Below, piece after piece: positions 52,891 to 61,104 of a DNA stretch of 64,000 nucleotides. A model generated the notes under the pieces. It did not search any database. It was given only the letters and a program-made list of their open reading frames with translations, and was not told the DNA's origin. The stretch lies in contig CADCML010000011.1 in NCBI GenBank assembly GCA_902802535.1, positions 19,285 to 83,284 on the forward strand, given 5' to 3'. Numbering within the stretch: the first letter of the stretch is position 1; every line of letters begins with the position of its first letter. The stretch comes from an uncultured Bacteroidia bacterium (lineage in GTDB: Bacteria; Bacteroidota; Bacteroidia; Bacteroidales; F082). The position numbers were made by a program, and so were the translations under genes.

Positions 52891-54164
52891 AGAAACTGCT
52901 GATAGCCATAGGATTGTTGCTCAGCTTGTGTGGAGGCTTCGCCCAAACGGAACCCCTTCAGAAGCCCATCGAGGACTTGGCATTCGCCCACTTTGAGCGT
53001 AACCGGCTCATTTACCCGGGCGACAGCCTCGCCATGGAACGGTTCTTTACCAAGTTGGACTCGGTGCTTTTCATCGGCGAAGGCAACATCAGCATCATGC
53101 ACATCGGCGGCTCGCACGTGCAGGCCGGCGTGTTCACACAGCAATTTCGCGACAACCTGCTCGGCATCGGCACCGACCTGATGGGCGGACAAAACTTCGT
53201 CTTTCCCTTCACGGCGGGAGGCACCAACAACCCCTCGCATTATTGCGTGAGCTACACGGGCTCATGGAGCTATTGCCGTAACGCCGTGCGCAAGGAGACC
53301 GACAAACGCATGGGATTGGCCGGTGCCGCCATCACCACCACCGACCCCACGGCTTCGGTGAGCATCGTCAGTCGCGAACGCCGCCCTTCCGAGCTTGACC
53401 CCGTCTTCAGATTCAACAAAGTGACCCTCATCGGTTTTTCGGAAACCGAAAACGTGACTCCAGTGATTGGCTACCAAGGCAAGACCCTCAAAGGCAGCTA
53501 TAACGACAGTCTTTCGACTTACGTCTTCCCCTTGCCCGACTTCACCGACTCCATCTGCATTTTCTTTGACTCTGTTCCAGGCGAGTTTACCCTCACCGGC
53601 GTGCTGTTGGAAAACGGCTTGCCAGGCATCAGCGTGCATGGCATTGGTGTGAACGGTGCCAGTGTGCCCTCCTACCTGCGATGCGACGATTTCGAGCGCG
53701 ACCTCAACCTCATCCGCCCCGACCTCATCATCTTCGGCATCGGCATTAATGATGCGGCCGAAAAAGACTTCGACAAAAGAATCTTCAAGAGCCACTATAA
53801 CGAGCTTATCGAAGTCATCAAGCGCGTCAACCCTGATTGCGCCTTGCTCTTCATGACCAATAATGACAGCTACAAGCGGCTGAAAGGCTATCGGAAAAAG
53901 GCACGTTACGAGGTCAATCCCAATGGCATCATCGCTGAAGAAGCCTTCATGGAGATGGGAGAACAATACAATGCCGCCGTGTGGAACCAGTTCGACATCA
54001 TGGGCGGACTGCGTTCGATGCAGGACTGGGAGAAAGCCGGACTGGCACAAAAAGACAAGGTCCACTTCACCAGCATCGGCTACCAACTCCTCGGCGACTT
54101 GCTCTACAACGCCCTGATTAGCCGATATATAGAACACGTCAAATCCACTGCAAAACAAAACTAA
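52887..54164 (+). CDS. SGNH-type protein 2 of the O-acylation operon
   Basis: A 425-residue periplasmic protein with a cleavable signal peptide ([20 protein letters not shown]). Block I reads MHIGGSHVQAG, so GDS has become GGS but the nucleophile Ser76 is kept. Block III is FGIGINDAAEKDF and block V DKVHFTSIGY (Asp390, His393). It is a diverged paralogue of the SGNH protein upstream, with the same order of domains. The pair plus an MBOAT gene recalls AlgJ/AlgX with AlgI. ATGA overlap upstream; the MBOAT gene starts one base after its stop. Confidence 0.82.
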   Translation: MKKLLIAIGLLLSLCGGFAQTEPLQKPIEDLAFAHFERNRLIYPGDSLAMERFFTKLDSVLFIGEGNISIMHIGGSHVQAGVFTQQFRDNLLGIGTDLMGGQNFVFPFTAGGTNNPSHYCVSYTGSWSYCRNAVRKETDKRMGLAGAAITTTDPTASVSIVSRERRPSELDPVFRFNKVTLIGFSETENVTPVIGYQGKTLKGSYNDSLSTYVFPLPDFTDSICIFFDSVPGEFTLTGVLLENGLPGISVHGIGVNGASVPSYLRCDDFERDLNLIRPDLIIFGIGINDAAEKDFDKRIFKSHYNELIEVIKRVNPDCALLFMTNNDSYKRLKGYRKKARYEVNPNGIIAEEAFMEMGEQYNAAVWNQFDIMGGLRSMQDWEKAGLAQKDKVHFTSIGYQLLGDLLYNALISRYIEHVKSTAKQN

Positions 54165-54165
54165 A

Positions 54166-56031
54166 ATGTTGAGCTTCACCGACATAGCATTGGATTTTCT
54201 GAAAAACCTGTTCTCGTTCGACAAGGCACACCCTTTGTTGTTCACCCAGTTCTATTTCTGGGCCTTCTTTGCCTTGGTGTTCGCCGTGTTTTGCCTACTC
54301 AAAAACAAGTGCCTGCTGCGCAATATCTTCCTGTTTTTCGTCAGCCTGTTCTTCTACTTCAAGACCAGCGGGCTTTTCGTTTTAATACTGATTTTCATCA
54401 CTTTATATAACTTTTTCGCAGCCAAATGGCTGAATACGAGGAAGAAAGACGGGAGCCGCAATTTCGTATTGGGGCTCAGCGTCATCGTCAACCTGTCCAT
54501 CCTCTGCTATTTCAAGTACGCCTATTTCATCACCGATGTCGTCAACAACCTGACGGGCCTCCATTTCCGCGTGTTCGACGTCTTCTCATGGATAGGCAAC
54601 CAAATCACGGGCGACAACCGTTTCAGCGTCGACCTTATCGTGCTGCCTGTGGGCATTTCATTCTACACCTTCCAGGCCATCAGCTACATCATGGACGTGT
54701 ATCGCAAACGCATCGCACCCGTCAGCAACATCTTCGACTTCGGTTTCTACGTCAGCTTCTTCCCGCAGCTGGTGGCCGGTCCTATCGTGAGGGCCAACGA
54801 GTTCATCCCGCAGCTGCACAAGAAATACTTCCTCAGCCGTCGCCATTTTGGCATTGCCGTCTTCTGGATCATGAACGGTTTGGTGAAAAAAATCGTGCTG
54901 AGCGATTATATCGCCGTCAATTTCATCGACCGTGTGTTTGACCAGCCTCTGCTTTACACCGGTTTCGAGAACCTGATGGCCCTGTTCGGCTATTCGCTGC
55001 AAGTGTATGCCGACTTCTCGGGCTACACCGACATCGCCATCGGCGTGGCCATGCTGATGGGTTTCTACCTGCCCAAGAACTTCAATTCGCCCTACAAAGC
55101 CAAAGACCCGGGCGAGTTTTGGAACCGTTGGCACATGTCGCTGTCGCGCTGGCTGAAAGACTACCTTTACATCCCCTTGGGCGGCAACCGCAACGCCACC
55201 TTCGGCACCTTCTGCATCATCGTCATGATTGCTGCTATTGCCGTGTTCCTTTCGGGCAGCTGGTGGGTCGGGCTCGGCGTGGGTGTGCTGGCCATCATTC
55301 TTACTTTAGTGGCCATTTTCAAACCCGAAAAACGCAAGACCATCACCACTGAAATCAACCGCATGGACACCATGCTTTTGGGTGGACTTTGGCACGGTGC
55401 CTCGTGGAACTTCATGATTTGGGGCGGCTTGAACGGCATCGGCATGATTTTCTACCATTTCTGGAAAGACTGGAGCGTTTACGGCCGCACCTTATTTATA
55501 TTGGCCGTCAGCTTCGCGCTGCGGGTGCTGTGCGTTTATGTGCCGCAACCCGTGTTCAACGTGCTTTTCGTTTGGTGCATGATTGTGCTGGCAGGCAACG
55601 TCGTGAGGATGCTCTACAACCTCTTTGGCGGACAAAAGGCCTGGCAGTGGCTGCAAGACACTTGGGCGGTCTTCCAAACCTTCACCTTCATCACCTTCAC
55701 ACGACTATTTTTCCGTAGCGGCTCCAACCTCGACCCTGCCGTGGCCAACGAAACCGCATGGAACACTGCCAAGAACATGGTCAACCAGATGGGCAGTCGC
55801 TGGAATTGGAGCGTAGTGCCCGACATTATCGTCAATTACCGCATCGTGTTCTCGCTCATCCTGATAGGCATGGTTATCCACTGGCTGCCCGAGAACTTCA
55901 AGCGTCGCTACCGCCTGTGGTTCGCCAAAATGCCCACCTTATTGATGATTCTGGTGTGCGTCATCATCGTGTTCATCATCTACCAGTTCATCACTGCTGA
56001 TTTGCAGGCGTTTATTTATTTCCAGTTCTGA
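54166..56031 (+). CDS. MBOAT family O-acyltransferase (AlgI/DltB-like)
   Basis: A 621-residue inner-membrane protein with about 12 membrane segments. Family motifs: GISFYTFQAISYIMDVYRK, FPQLVAGPIVRANEFIPQL, FWNRWHMSLSRWLKDYLYIPLGGNRN and the active His in LGGLWHGASWNFMIWGGLNG (about residue 408). It takes an acyl group, usually acetyl, across the membrane for transfer by periplasmic SGNH partners; both are encoded just upstream. It is longer than AlgI because of an insert near residues 350-400 and a C-terminal extension. Last gene of the operon. Confidence 0.93.
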   Translation: MLSFTDIALDFLKNLFSFDKAHPLLFTQFYFWAFFALVFAVFCLLKNKCLLRNIFLFFVSLFFYFKTSGLFVLILIFITLYNFFAAKWLNTRKKDGSRNFVLGLSVIVNLSILCYFKYAYFITDVVNNLTGLHFRVFDVFSWIGNQITGDNRFSVDLIVLPVGISFYTFQAISYIMDVYRKRIAPVSNIFDFGFYVSFFPQLVAGPIVRANEFIPQLHKKYFLSRRHFGIAVFWIMNGLVKKIVLSDYIAVNFIDRVFDQPLLYTGFENLMALFGYSLQVYADFSGYTDIAIGVAMLMGFYLPKNFNSPYKAKDPGEFWNRWHMSLSRWLKDYLYIPLGGNRNATFGTFCIIVMIAAIAVFLSGSWWVGLGVGVLAIILTLVAIFKPEKRKTITTEINRMDTMLLGGLWHGASWNFMIWGGLNGIGMIFYHFWKDWSVYGRTLFILAVSFALRVLCVYVPQPVFNVLFVWCMIVLAGNVVRMLYNLFGGQKAWQWLQDTWAVFQTFTFITFTRLFFRSGSNLDPAVANETAWNTAKNMVNQMGSRWNWSVVPDIIVNYRIVFSLILIGMVIHWLPENFKRRYRLWFAKMPTLLMILVCVIIVFIIYQFITADLQAFIYFQF

Positions 56032-56047
56032 GTGTTTGGTTTATTGT

Positions 56048-56055
56048 TATCTTTG
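56048..56055 (+). promoter_or_regulatory. -7 promoter box before the 141-residue protein
   Basis: TATCTTTG only 5 bases before the ATG at 56061, so the transcript would be leaderless or nearly so. Confidence 0.45.
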
Positions 56056-56060
56056 CCGGC

Positions 56061-56486
56061 ATGAAACTCAATTGTCTCATAGGATTGCAGTTACTGTTGG
56101 CCTTGGCGAGATGTTTGAAGAACAATTGTTGGCCGAGCCTGCCATTACTTGATTGCATTGACGGCTGGAAAGAAATGGATGTTGACACTACTTATCTGAC
56201 ATCTGATGTGGTTATGGCAAACTTCGACAGATTGAGAATCCAATTTGGAAATGGCAACATCGGAATTAATGTCGACAACGGAAACGCTCCCATTTCAATG
56301 ATTGTCAATCCAATAATCAAAGAGAATGGAGCATTAGAGTTCCCCTATCCTGAATATCCGAGTGGCGGATTCAATAGTTTTATGGGAAACTACATCGGCA
56401 CAGATACCATTGTCATCAGCATAAAATACGGCTACTTGATGGGAAGCTATAACAAATATCAAATTGTAGGCGTAAAAACTCGTTGA
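56061..56486 (+). CDS. Small exported protein of unknown function
   Basis: A 141-residue frame with a hydrophobic N-terminus (MKLNCLIGLQLLLALARC), possibly a signal or weak lipobox. The rest is beta-rich with DVVMANFDRLRIQFGNGNIGIN and a KYGYLMGSYNKYQIVGV end. No family recognised. A promoter box directly abuts the start. Immediately downstream lies a relic of a T9SS sorting domain in another frame, so this could itself be a decaying surface protein. Confidence 0.5.
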   Translation: MKLNCLIGLQLLLALARCLKNNCWPSLPLLDCIDGWKEMDVDTTYLTSDVVMANFDRLRIQFGNGNIGINVDNGNAPISMIVNPIIKENGALEFPYPEYPSGGFNSFMGNYIGTDTIVISIKYGYLMGSYNKYQIVGVKTR

Positions 56487-56495
56487 TTATCCAAT

Positions 56496-56585
56496 ATGTG
56501 TGTACAACTATCTGCTGGCACTTACACGATGCGGGTTGCTTTGGAAGACGGGAAGGTGTTTTCGGATAAGGTGATGAAGGAATAA
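56496..56585 (+). pseudogene. Relic of a T9SS C-terminal sorting domain
   Basis: The frame reads MCVQLSAGTYTMRV then ALEDGKVFSDKVMKE and stops at 56583-56585. The LSAGTYTMRV...SDKVMKE pattern is the end of a type A sorting domain. No signal peptide or body is attached. Confidence 0.6.
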
Positions 56586-56586
56586 T

Positions 56587-57150
56587 CTACCCCTTCAAAA
56601 TCATCTTTTCCAGACGATTATACCAATCCTCGCCAAACTTGCGGATCATCGGCTCGCGAAGGAATTTCCACAAGGGAATGCCTTCGCGTTCGCCTTTGCG
56701 CTTAGCGGGCACGCAGACGCTCCATTCGTGGTAGAGGATGTGGGTGAAGCCGTCCTTTTCCACCAAGCGAATAGGATAAAGGTGGCATGAAATCGGTTTC
56801 CAGAAGTCGCATTTGCCTTCCAAATAGGCCTTTTCGATGGCGCAGAGGGCGGTGCCGTTCTCATGAAAATAGACAAAAGCACATTCCTCGCCATTCACCA
56901 AAGGCGTGACGAGTTCGCCCGTTTCGTCATAATCGTAAACGTCATTTTCTTCCACCACCTTGATGCCTTCGGGGCGCATATACGGTTTGATAGCTTCGAG
57001 GTTATCTTCAATTTGCTCTATTTCAGCGGCTTCCAATGGCGCGCCCGCATCGCCGGCCACACAGCACCAGCCTTTGCAGCGCGGCAGGCAGCAGCAGAAT
57101 TGGGCGTTCAGGAATTCGTCAGTGACGATGATGTTGTCTAAAATAATCAT
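56587..57150 (-). CDS. DUF3109 family protein
   Basis: A 187-residue cytosolic protein rich in conserved Cys: [42 protein letters not shown], and [16 protein letters not shown]. The layout matches DUF3109 (related to YkgJ-type putative metal or Fe-S binding proteins) and its length is usual. The function is unknown. It is divergent from argF with the two promoters overlapping in 80 bases; its own -7 box lies 5 bases from the start codon. Confidence 0.9.
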   Translation of the reverse strand: MIILDNIIVTDEFLNAQFCCCLPRCKGWCCVAGDAGAPLEAAEIEQIEDNLEAIKPYMRPEGIKVVEENDVYDYDETGELVTPLVNGEECAFVYFHENGTALCAIEKAYLEGKCDFWKPISCHLYPIRLVEKDGFTHILYHEWSVCVPAKRKGEREGIPLWKFLREPMIRKFGEDWYNRLEKMILKG

Positions 57151-57155
57151 GTTTG

Positions 57156-57163
57156 CAAAGATA
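57156..57163 (-). promoter_or_regulatory. -7 promoter box of the DUF3109 gene
   Basis: TATCTTTG on the minus strand, 5 bases before the ATG at 57150. Confidence 0.45.
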
Positions 57164-57176
57164 AAGGAAAAAACCT

Positions 57177-57184
57177 TACCTTTG
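57177..57184 (+). promoter_or_regulatory. -7 promoter box of argF
   Basis: TACCTTTG, 47 bases before the ATG at 57232. Confidence 0.6.
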
Positions 57185-57231
57185 CCGCGAATTTTAAATC
57201 ATTAAATTTTAAATCTTTAAATCATAAAGAA

Positions 57232-58233
57232 ATGGCATTTAACCTCAGAAACAGAAACTTCCTGAAGTTGTTGGACTTCACTCCGGAAGAGATTAAGTTT
57301 TTCCTGAAGCTGGCCGCCGACCTCAAGGCCGCCAAGTATGCAGGCACCGAACAACCTCGTTTGACGGGCAAGAACATCGCCCTGATTTTCGAAAAGACCT
57401 CAACCCGCACCCGTTGCGCTTTTGAAGTCGCCGCCAAGGACCAAGGTGCTCACGTCACCTATCTCGGCCCCTCTGGTTCACAAATCGGCATCAAGGAATC
57501 GATGAGAGACACCGCCCGCGTGCTGGGTCGCATGTTCGACGGCATCGAGTATCGTGGCTTCGGTCAGGATATCGTTGAAGAACTGGCCAAATACGCCGGC
57601 GTGCCGGTATGGAACGGCCTCACCAACGAGTTCCACCCCACCCAAATCCTCGCCGACTTCCTCACCATGATGGAACACAGCGACAAGCCCCTCAACCAAG
57701 TGACCTTCGCCTACTGCGGCGACGCCCGTTTCAACATGGGCAACTCGCTGATGGTGGGTGGCGCCAAGATGGGCATGGATGTCCGCATCGTGGCTCCCAA
57801 GGAACTGCAACCCAACAAAGAACTCATTGACACCTGCAAGAAGATCGCCAAGGAAACGGGTGCCAAGGTGACCGTGACCGACGATGTGAAAAAGGGCGTC
57901 AAGGGCTGCGACTTCCTTTACACCGACGTGTGGGTATCGATGGGCGAACCCGCCGAGGTCTGGAAGCAGCGCATCGACCTGCTCATGCCTTATCAGGTGA
58001 ACAAGGAGATGATGAAGGCTACGGGCAACCCGAACTGCAAGTTCATGCACTGCCTGCCGGCTTACCACAACCTCGAGACCCAAGTGGGCCGCGACGTCAA
58101 CAAGCAATTCGGCTTGAATGGCATCGAGGTCACTGAGGACGTGTTCGAGAGCACGAACAGCATCGTCTTCGACGAGGCTGAGAACCGTATGCACACCATC
58201 AAGGCCGTCATGGTGGCCACGTTGGGTGACTGA
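57232..58233 (+). CDS. argF: Ornithine carbamoyltransferase
   Basis: A 333-residue cytosolic enzyme that interconverts ornithine plus carbamoyl phosphate and citrulline. Carbamoyl-phosphate site [32 protein letters not shown]; ornithine loop DVWVSMGEP; and HCLPAYHN with the catalytic Cys. SMG distinguishes it from aspartate carbamoyltransferase and from the acetylornithine/succinylornithine variants. The length fits both anabolic ArgF and catabolic ArcB; no arc or other arg gene is adjacent to settle the direction. Own promoter and terminator. Confidence 0.95.
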   Translation: MAFNLRNRNFLKLLDFTPEEIKFFLKLAADLKAAKYAGTEQPRLTGKNIALIFEKTSTRTRCAFEVAAKDQGAHVTYLGPSGSQIGIKESMRDTARVLGRMFDGIEYRGFGQDIVEELAKYAGVPVWNGLTNEFHPTQILADFLTMMEHSDKPLNQVTFAYCGDARFNMGNSLMVGGAKMGMDVRIVAPKELQPNKELIDTCKKIAKETGAKVTVTDDVKKGVKGCDFLYTDVWVSMGEPAEVWKQRIDLLMPYQVNKEMMKATGNPNCKFMHCLPAYHNLETQVGRDVNKQFGLNGIEVTEDVFESTNSIVFDEAENRMHTIKAVMVATLGD

Positions 58234-58258
58234 TCTTAGTCCAAAAGCATCAAAAATG

Positions 58259-58290
58259 AAAGGAACCCCGAAATTCGAGGTTCCTTTCTT
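58259..58290. terminator. Bidirectional terminator between argF and the Omp28-like gene
   Basis: AAAGGAACC / GGTTCCTTT stem with a 11-base loop, followed by a T-rich stretch on the plus side and by TTTC-ATTTTTG on the minus side. Confidence 0.7.
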
Positions 58291-58313
58291 GTTTTCAGGA
58301 AACAGCTTCAGCA

Positions 58314-60671
58314 TCAGTGGCTGACCACCACACGCTGGTTGCTGATAGTGCCGTCGCTCTGGCGGATGTTGAAGAAATACACGCCGTTGCTGTATTGGCT
58401 CAGGTTCACGTTGACAATCATGCTGTTGGCGGGGATGGTTTCCACCAAAACACCCATCACGTTGTAAACCATCACACTCTCGATGTTCCTGGCCGATTCG
58501 ATGCGCACTTGGTTGTTGGCAGGATTCGGATAGACCTTAGCCGTCGATGAAAGCTCGGTGACAGTCAGCAGTTCGCCGTCAACGGTAACATTAAACACCA
58601 CTTCTCCACCATCAGATTCCACCTTAACAAAGGTTTCAGCCACACTTCTGCCAGCAGGAGCATTGGGACCAATCATGAAATGGAATTCTTCTCCTTCAGC
58701 AAGCGTATAAGGCAGGGCGTTCATGGGCTCTATGACCACATATTGGTCACCTGTAGGATTAGCTTCGGTGATGGCGGTAACCTCGATAGGCGTATGCGAA
58801 GCGAAATTGGCGTTGGTCACATAGACATCGGCTTCGGGTTCTTCGACTGTCAGATAAACGTAAGGCGAGCCATAGTTCACCAATCCCATGTCTTGCAAAG
58901 TGCTTGACGTAGTGGCCAGCACCTTCACCGAGGTCATGCCACCTTCATACAAAGCGACCACGCCCACCACATAGAACACATCCGGTTGACTTTGGAAACT
59001 ATACGAATTTTCAGTAATATTCTCAGCCACCAGCTCATTGTTGACATAAACATTATATCCGATAGGATTGCCGTTGGCAGGGGCATCCCACACGGCGTAC
59101 ATCGTACCCTTCATCGGAGCTTCATCCATCACAGTGAGGTTCTCAACAGGATAAGGATGCACATCAGTGTATTCGTAAGCAAAATGACTGTTGAAGGTCT
59201 CCTTGGTGTTGTAGTTCTGCACCCAAATGGAAACCTCAAGGTCGCTCATCTCCTCGACGTGCGTTCCCGACATGTCTTGGGTGAACTCCAAGTGCTGGTT
59301 TTCGCAAGAAGTGAAATTGACAGAAGTGCCTTGTGCATCGGGCAACATCTTCATGAAGACATGGTGGAATGAAGTTTCGCCGTTGCCGCCCACATTGTTG
59401 TGTGTCTCTTTTTCGTTCACGGAGATGAACACACGGGCCTCGGCATCAATGTAAGGCATCACATCGGCCTTGACGGAGATGGTGTTGCCGCTCACCGAGA
59501 AGGAACCACGGACTTCCATGAAGGCCGTTCTTTCGGCGTGTTGATCGAAAACGGCTTGTGTAATAGCGGCATAGCCTTGGTCTTCACCATCGAGGAAGCA
59601 CTGAGGAACAGCATTGACACCATAATAGTTGCGGCGCACGCCACCTTCTTCGGTGTAGTACGGGTCGCCGTTGCCAGGCCAGTTCATCTGGTACTTGGTG
59701 TAGGTGAAACGGCCAGGGTTGTTGTTGCAGAAGTTCAGCATGGTGGTGTTAACGTTTACGCAAGGTCCGCAGGTTGAGGACGAGAAGTGCTCAATCATCG
59801 GGATCTTTTCGGCAGCGCCGATGGCCACGGAAACGCCTTTTTCATACGTGTTGTTGGCAGTCACATCGTCTTCCTGTCCATTGACCAGGTCGATGCTGTA
59901 GGCCACATTGTAGCTGCCAGGAACCAGCATGGTCGAAGTGGTGAAATTCAAGGTCTGGGTTCCCAACGAAGGGATGTTGACGGTGAAAGTCTCGGTGACA
60001 GGCTCCAAGCCTTCCACAGCGTATGTGGCTTGCACTGAGGTCACGGTGGTGACACCATAGTTAAACACGTTGATGCCAAACGAAGTCTCGCCGCTGCCGA
60101 CGAAATCGTTAAGCGTGACGGATTCAAGACCGAGGTCGAGGTTTTCGAGGGTGAAGGCCGAGATGTCGTCGAAGAACCAGTCGTTGATGTTGTAGCTGCT
60201 GCCATTGAAGAAGATGCAGAACTGCACATTGGCCTGACCCATGTCGGAGGTGCTGATTTCTTGGCTCACCGACCACGCACCACTCGTGCTGTAGCTTTGA
60301 GTCCAAGCCTGATTCCAAGTGGTACCGCCATCGGATGTGGTAGCCACACCGATGGTGTTGGCACCTGAGTAGTTGTCAAGCGCGTGCTTGAACGAGAACA
60401 CGAGGCTGTTGATACCCGTCAGGTCAACAGCAGGAGACACGAGTCGCGACATACCGTTGAATTGGGGGCTCCAAGCGAGATGCATCTCATTGGCTTGTCC
60501 ACCAGCGTTGTTGGTAGCCGAAACCGACCAGTTGCTTTCATGTGCGTCAATTGACCAGCCAGCGGGCATTGAAGCACCATCAAATGATTCCTGCAGCAAA
60601 ACCACGCGGTTTTGTGCCATGCTTGCCGTCGCAAGAAGCAACGCGAAAGCGAAAAGTAAGAATTTCTTCAT
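58314..60671 (-). CDS. T9SS-secreted protein with Omp28-like thioredoxin-fold domain
   Basis: A 785-residue exported protein: signal peptide 1-19 (ends SMA-Q), a jelly-roll/MAM-like domain about 20-175 (ESFDGASMPAGWSID...DDISAF), a CARDB-like Ig domain about 180-285, then the Omp28-like domain about 287-500 with a redox-type CxxC (HFSSSTCGPCVNVNTTML) and NAVPQCFLDG. An Fn3-like module and a C-terminal type A T9SS domain (VYPNPANNQVRIES..NGVYFFNIRQSDG) follow. The CxxC suggests disulfide chemistry or metal binding at the surface, but Omp28-type proteins lack an assigned reaction. Confidence 0.85.
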   Translation of the reverse strand: MKKFLLFAFALLLATASMAQNRVVLLQESFDGASMPAGWSIDAHESNWSVSATNNAGGQANEMHLAWSPQFNGMSRLVSPAVDLTGINSLVFSFKHALDNYSGANTIGVATTSDGGTTWNQAWTQSYSTSGAWSVSQEISTSDMGQANVQFCIFFNGSSYNINDWFFDDISAFTLENLDLGLESVTLNDFVGSGETSFGINVFNYGVTTVTSVQATYAVEGLEPVTETFTVNIPSLGTQTLNFTTSTMLVPGSYNVAYSIDLVNGQEDDVTANNTYEKGVSVAIGAAEKIPMIEHFSSSTCGPCVNVNTTMLNFCNNNPGRFTYTKYQMNWPGNGDPYYTEEGGVRRNYYGVNAVPQCFLDGEDQGYAAITQAVFDQHAERTAFMEVRGSFSVSGNTISVKADVMPYIDAEARVFISVNEKETHNNVGGNGETSFHHVFMKMLPDAQGTSVNFTSCENQHLEFTQDMSGTHVEEMSDLEVSIWVQNYNTKETFNSHFAYEYTDVHPYPVENLTVMDEAPMKGTMYAVWDAPANGNPIGYNVYVNNELVAENITENSYSFQSQPDVFYVVGVVALYEGGMTSVKVLATTSSTLQDMGLVNYGSPYVYLTVEEPEADVYVTNANFASHTPIEVTAITEANPTGDQYVVIEPMNALPYTLAEGEEFHFMIGPNAPAGRSVAETFVKVESDGGEVVFNVTVDGELLTVTELSSTAKVYPNPANNQVRIESARNIESVMVYNVMGVLVETIPANSMIVNVNLSQYSNGVYFFNIRQSDGTISNQRVVVSH

Positions 60672-60717
60672 AGTGAATTGATTTAAGATGATTAGTATTA
60701 ATAAATTAATTTCGGTG

Positions 60718-60725
60718 CAAAAATA
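60718..60725 (-). promoter_or_regulatory. -7 promoter box of the Omp28-like gene
   Basis: TATTTTTG on the minus strand, 46 bases before the ATG at 60671. Confidence 0.55.
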
Positions 60726-60795
60726 AGAACATTTTTGAATGTTCAGTCTGTTACGGGAAAAAAAGCCTTATTTTGACGAAAATAAATCACAAAGT

Positions 60796-60920
60796 GTAGT
60801 CTACAACGCACTCGGTGAGTTATTACGTACCGTCCCAGGCAACAACACACTCAAATTGGCACAAACAGGTAAGCATTCGCAGGAAATTTTCGCTCTTAAT
60901 ATTGATAACAAAGTGATTGA
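60796..60920 (+). pseudogene. Relic of a T9SS sorting domain
   Basis: The plus frame contains VVYNALGELLRTVPG then NNTLKLAQTG, the 'VYNxxGxLxxT...L..L..G' pattern of type A sorting domains, and then diverges (KHSQEIFALNIDNKVIEYT). No upstream body and no promoter are attached. Confidence 0.45.
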
Positions 60921-60984
60921 ATATACTTCCGTTCCAAACTTTTTGTTGGAAAAGTCCAAGAATTTTGCTTGTTTTGGGCAAAAG

Positions 60985-61068
60985 TGTTGTCTATAAACAA
61001 CAGTTTTTATTAAAAAATGATGTCTATAATCAACATTTTTTGTAGAAAAGTGTTGGATGTAACCAACA
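60985..61068 (+). repeat. Three-copy, 33-base-period dyad array before the AAA ATPase at 61105
   Basis: TGTTGTCTATAAACAACA (60985), TGATGTCTATAATCAACA (61018) and TGTTGGATGTAACCAACA (61051): 18-base dyads spaced exactly 33 bases, each followed by a T run. The third copy lies between the -33 TTG (61053-61055) and the -7 box (61075-61082), a classic repressor position. Confidence 0.85.
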
Positions 61069-61074
61069 TTTTTG

Positions 61075-61082
61075 TATTTTTG
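61075..61082 (+). promoter_or_regulatory. -7 promoter box of the AAA ATPase at 61105
   Basis: TATTTTTG with TTG at 61053-61055 as -33 element (19-base spacer), 22 bases before the ATG. Confidence 0.6.
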
Positions 61083-61104
61083 CAGGCAAAATGAAGATAC
61101 TGCC

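Larger units (their letters stand above)
60672..61104. other. 433-base gap: promoters, repeat array and sorting-domain relic
   Basis: It holds the promoter of the Omp28-like gene (60718-60725), a relic of a T9SS sorting domain (60796-60920), an isolated half-site TGTAGTCTACAACGCA (60795-60810) resembling the repeats, and the 33-base-period array with the promoter of the AAA ATPase (60985-61082). Confidence 0.6.

Noticed and set aside
60739-60996. Protein of about 85 residues
   Set aside because: Only a sorting-domain-like fragment is recognisable; there is no promoter or signal peptide and the end runs into the repeat array, so it is treated as a relic.
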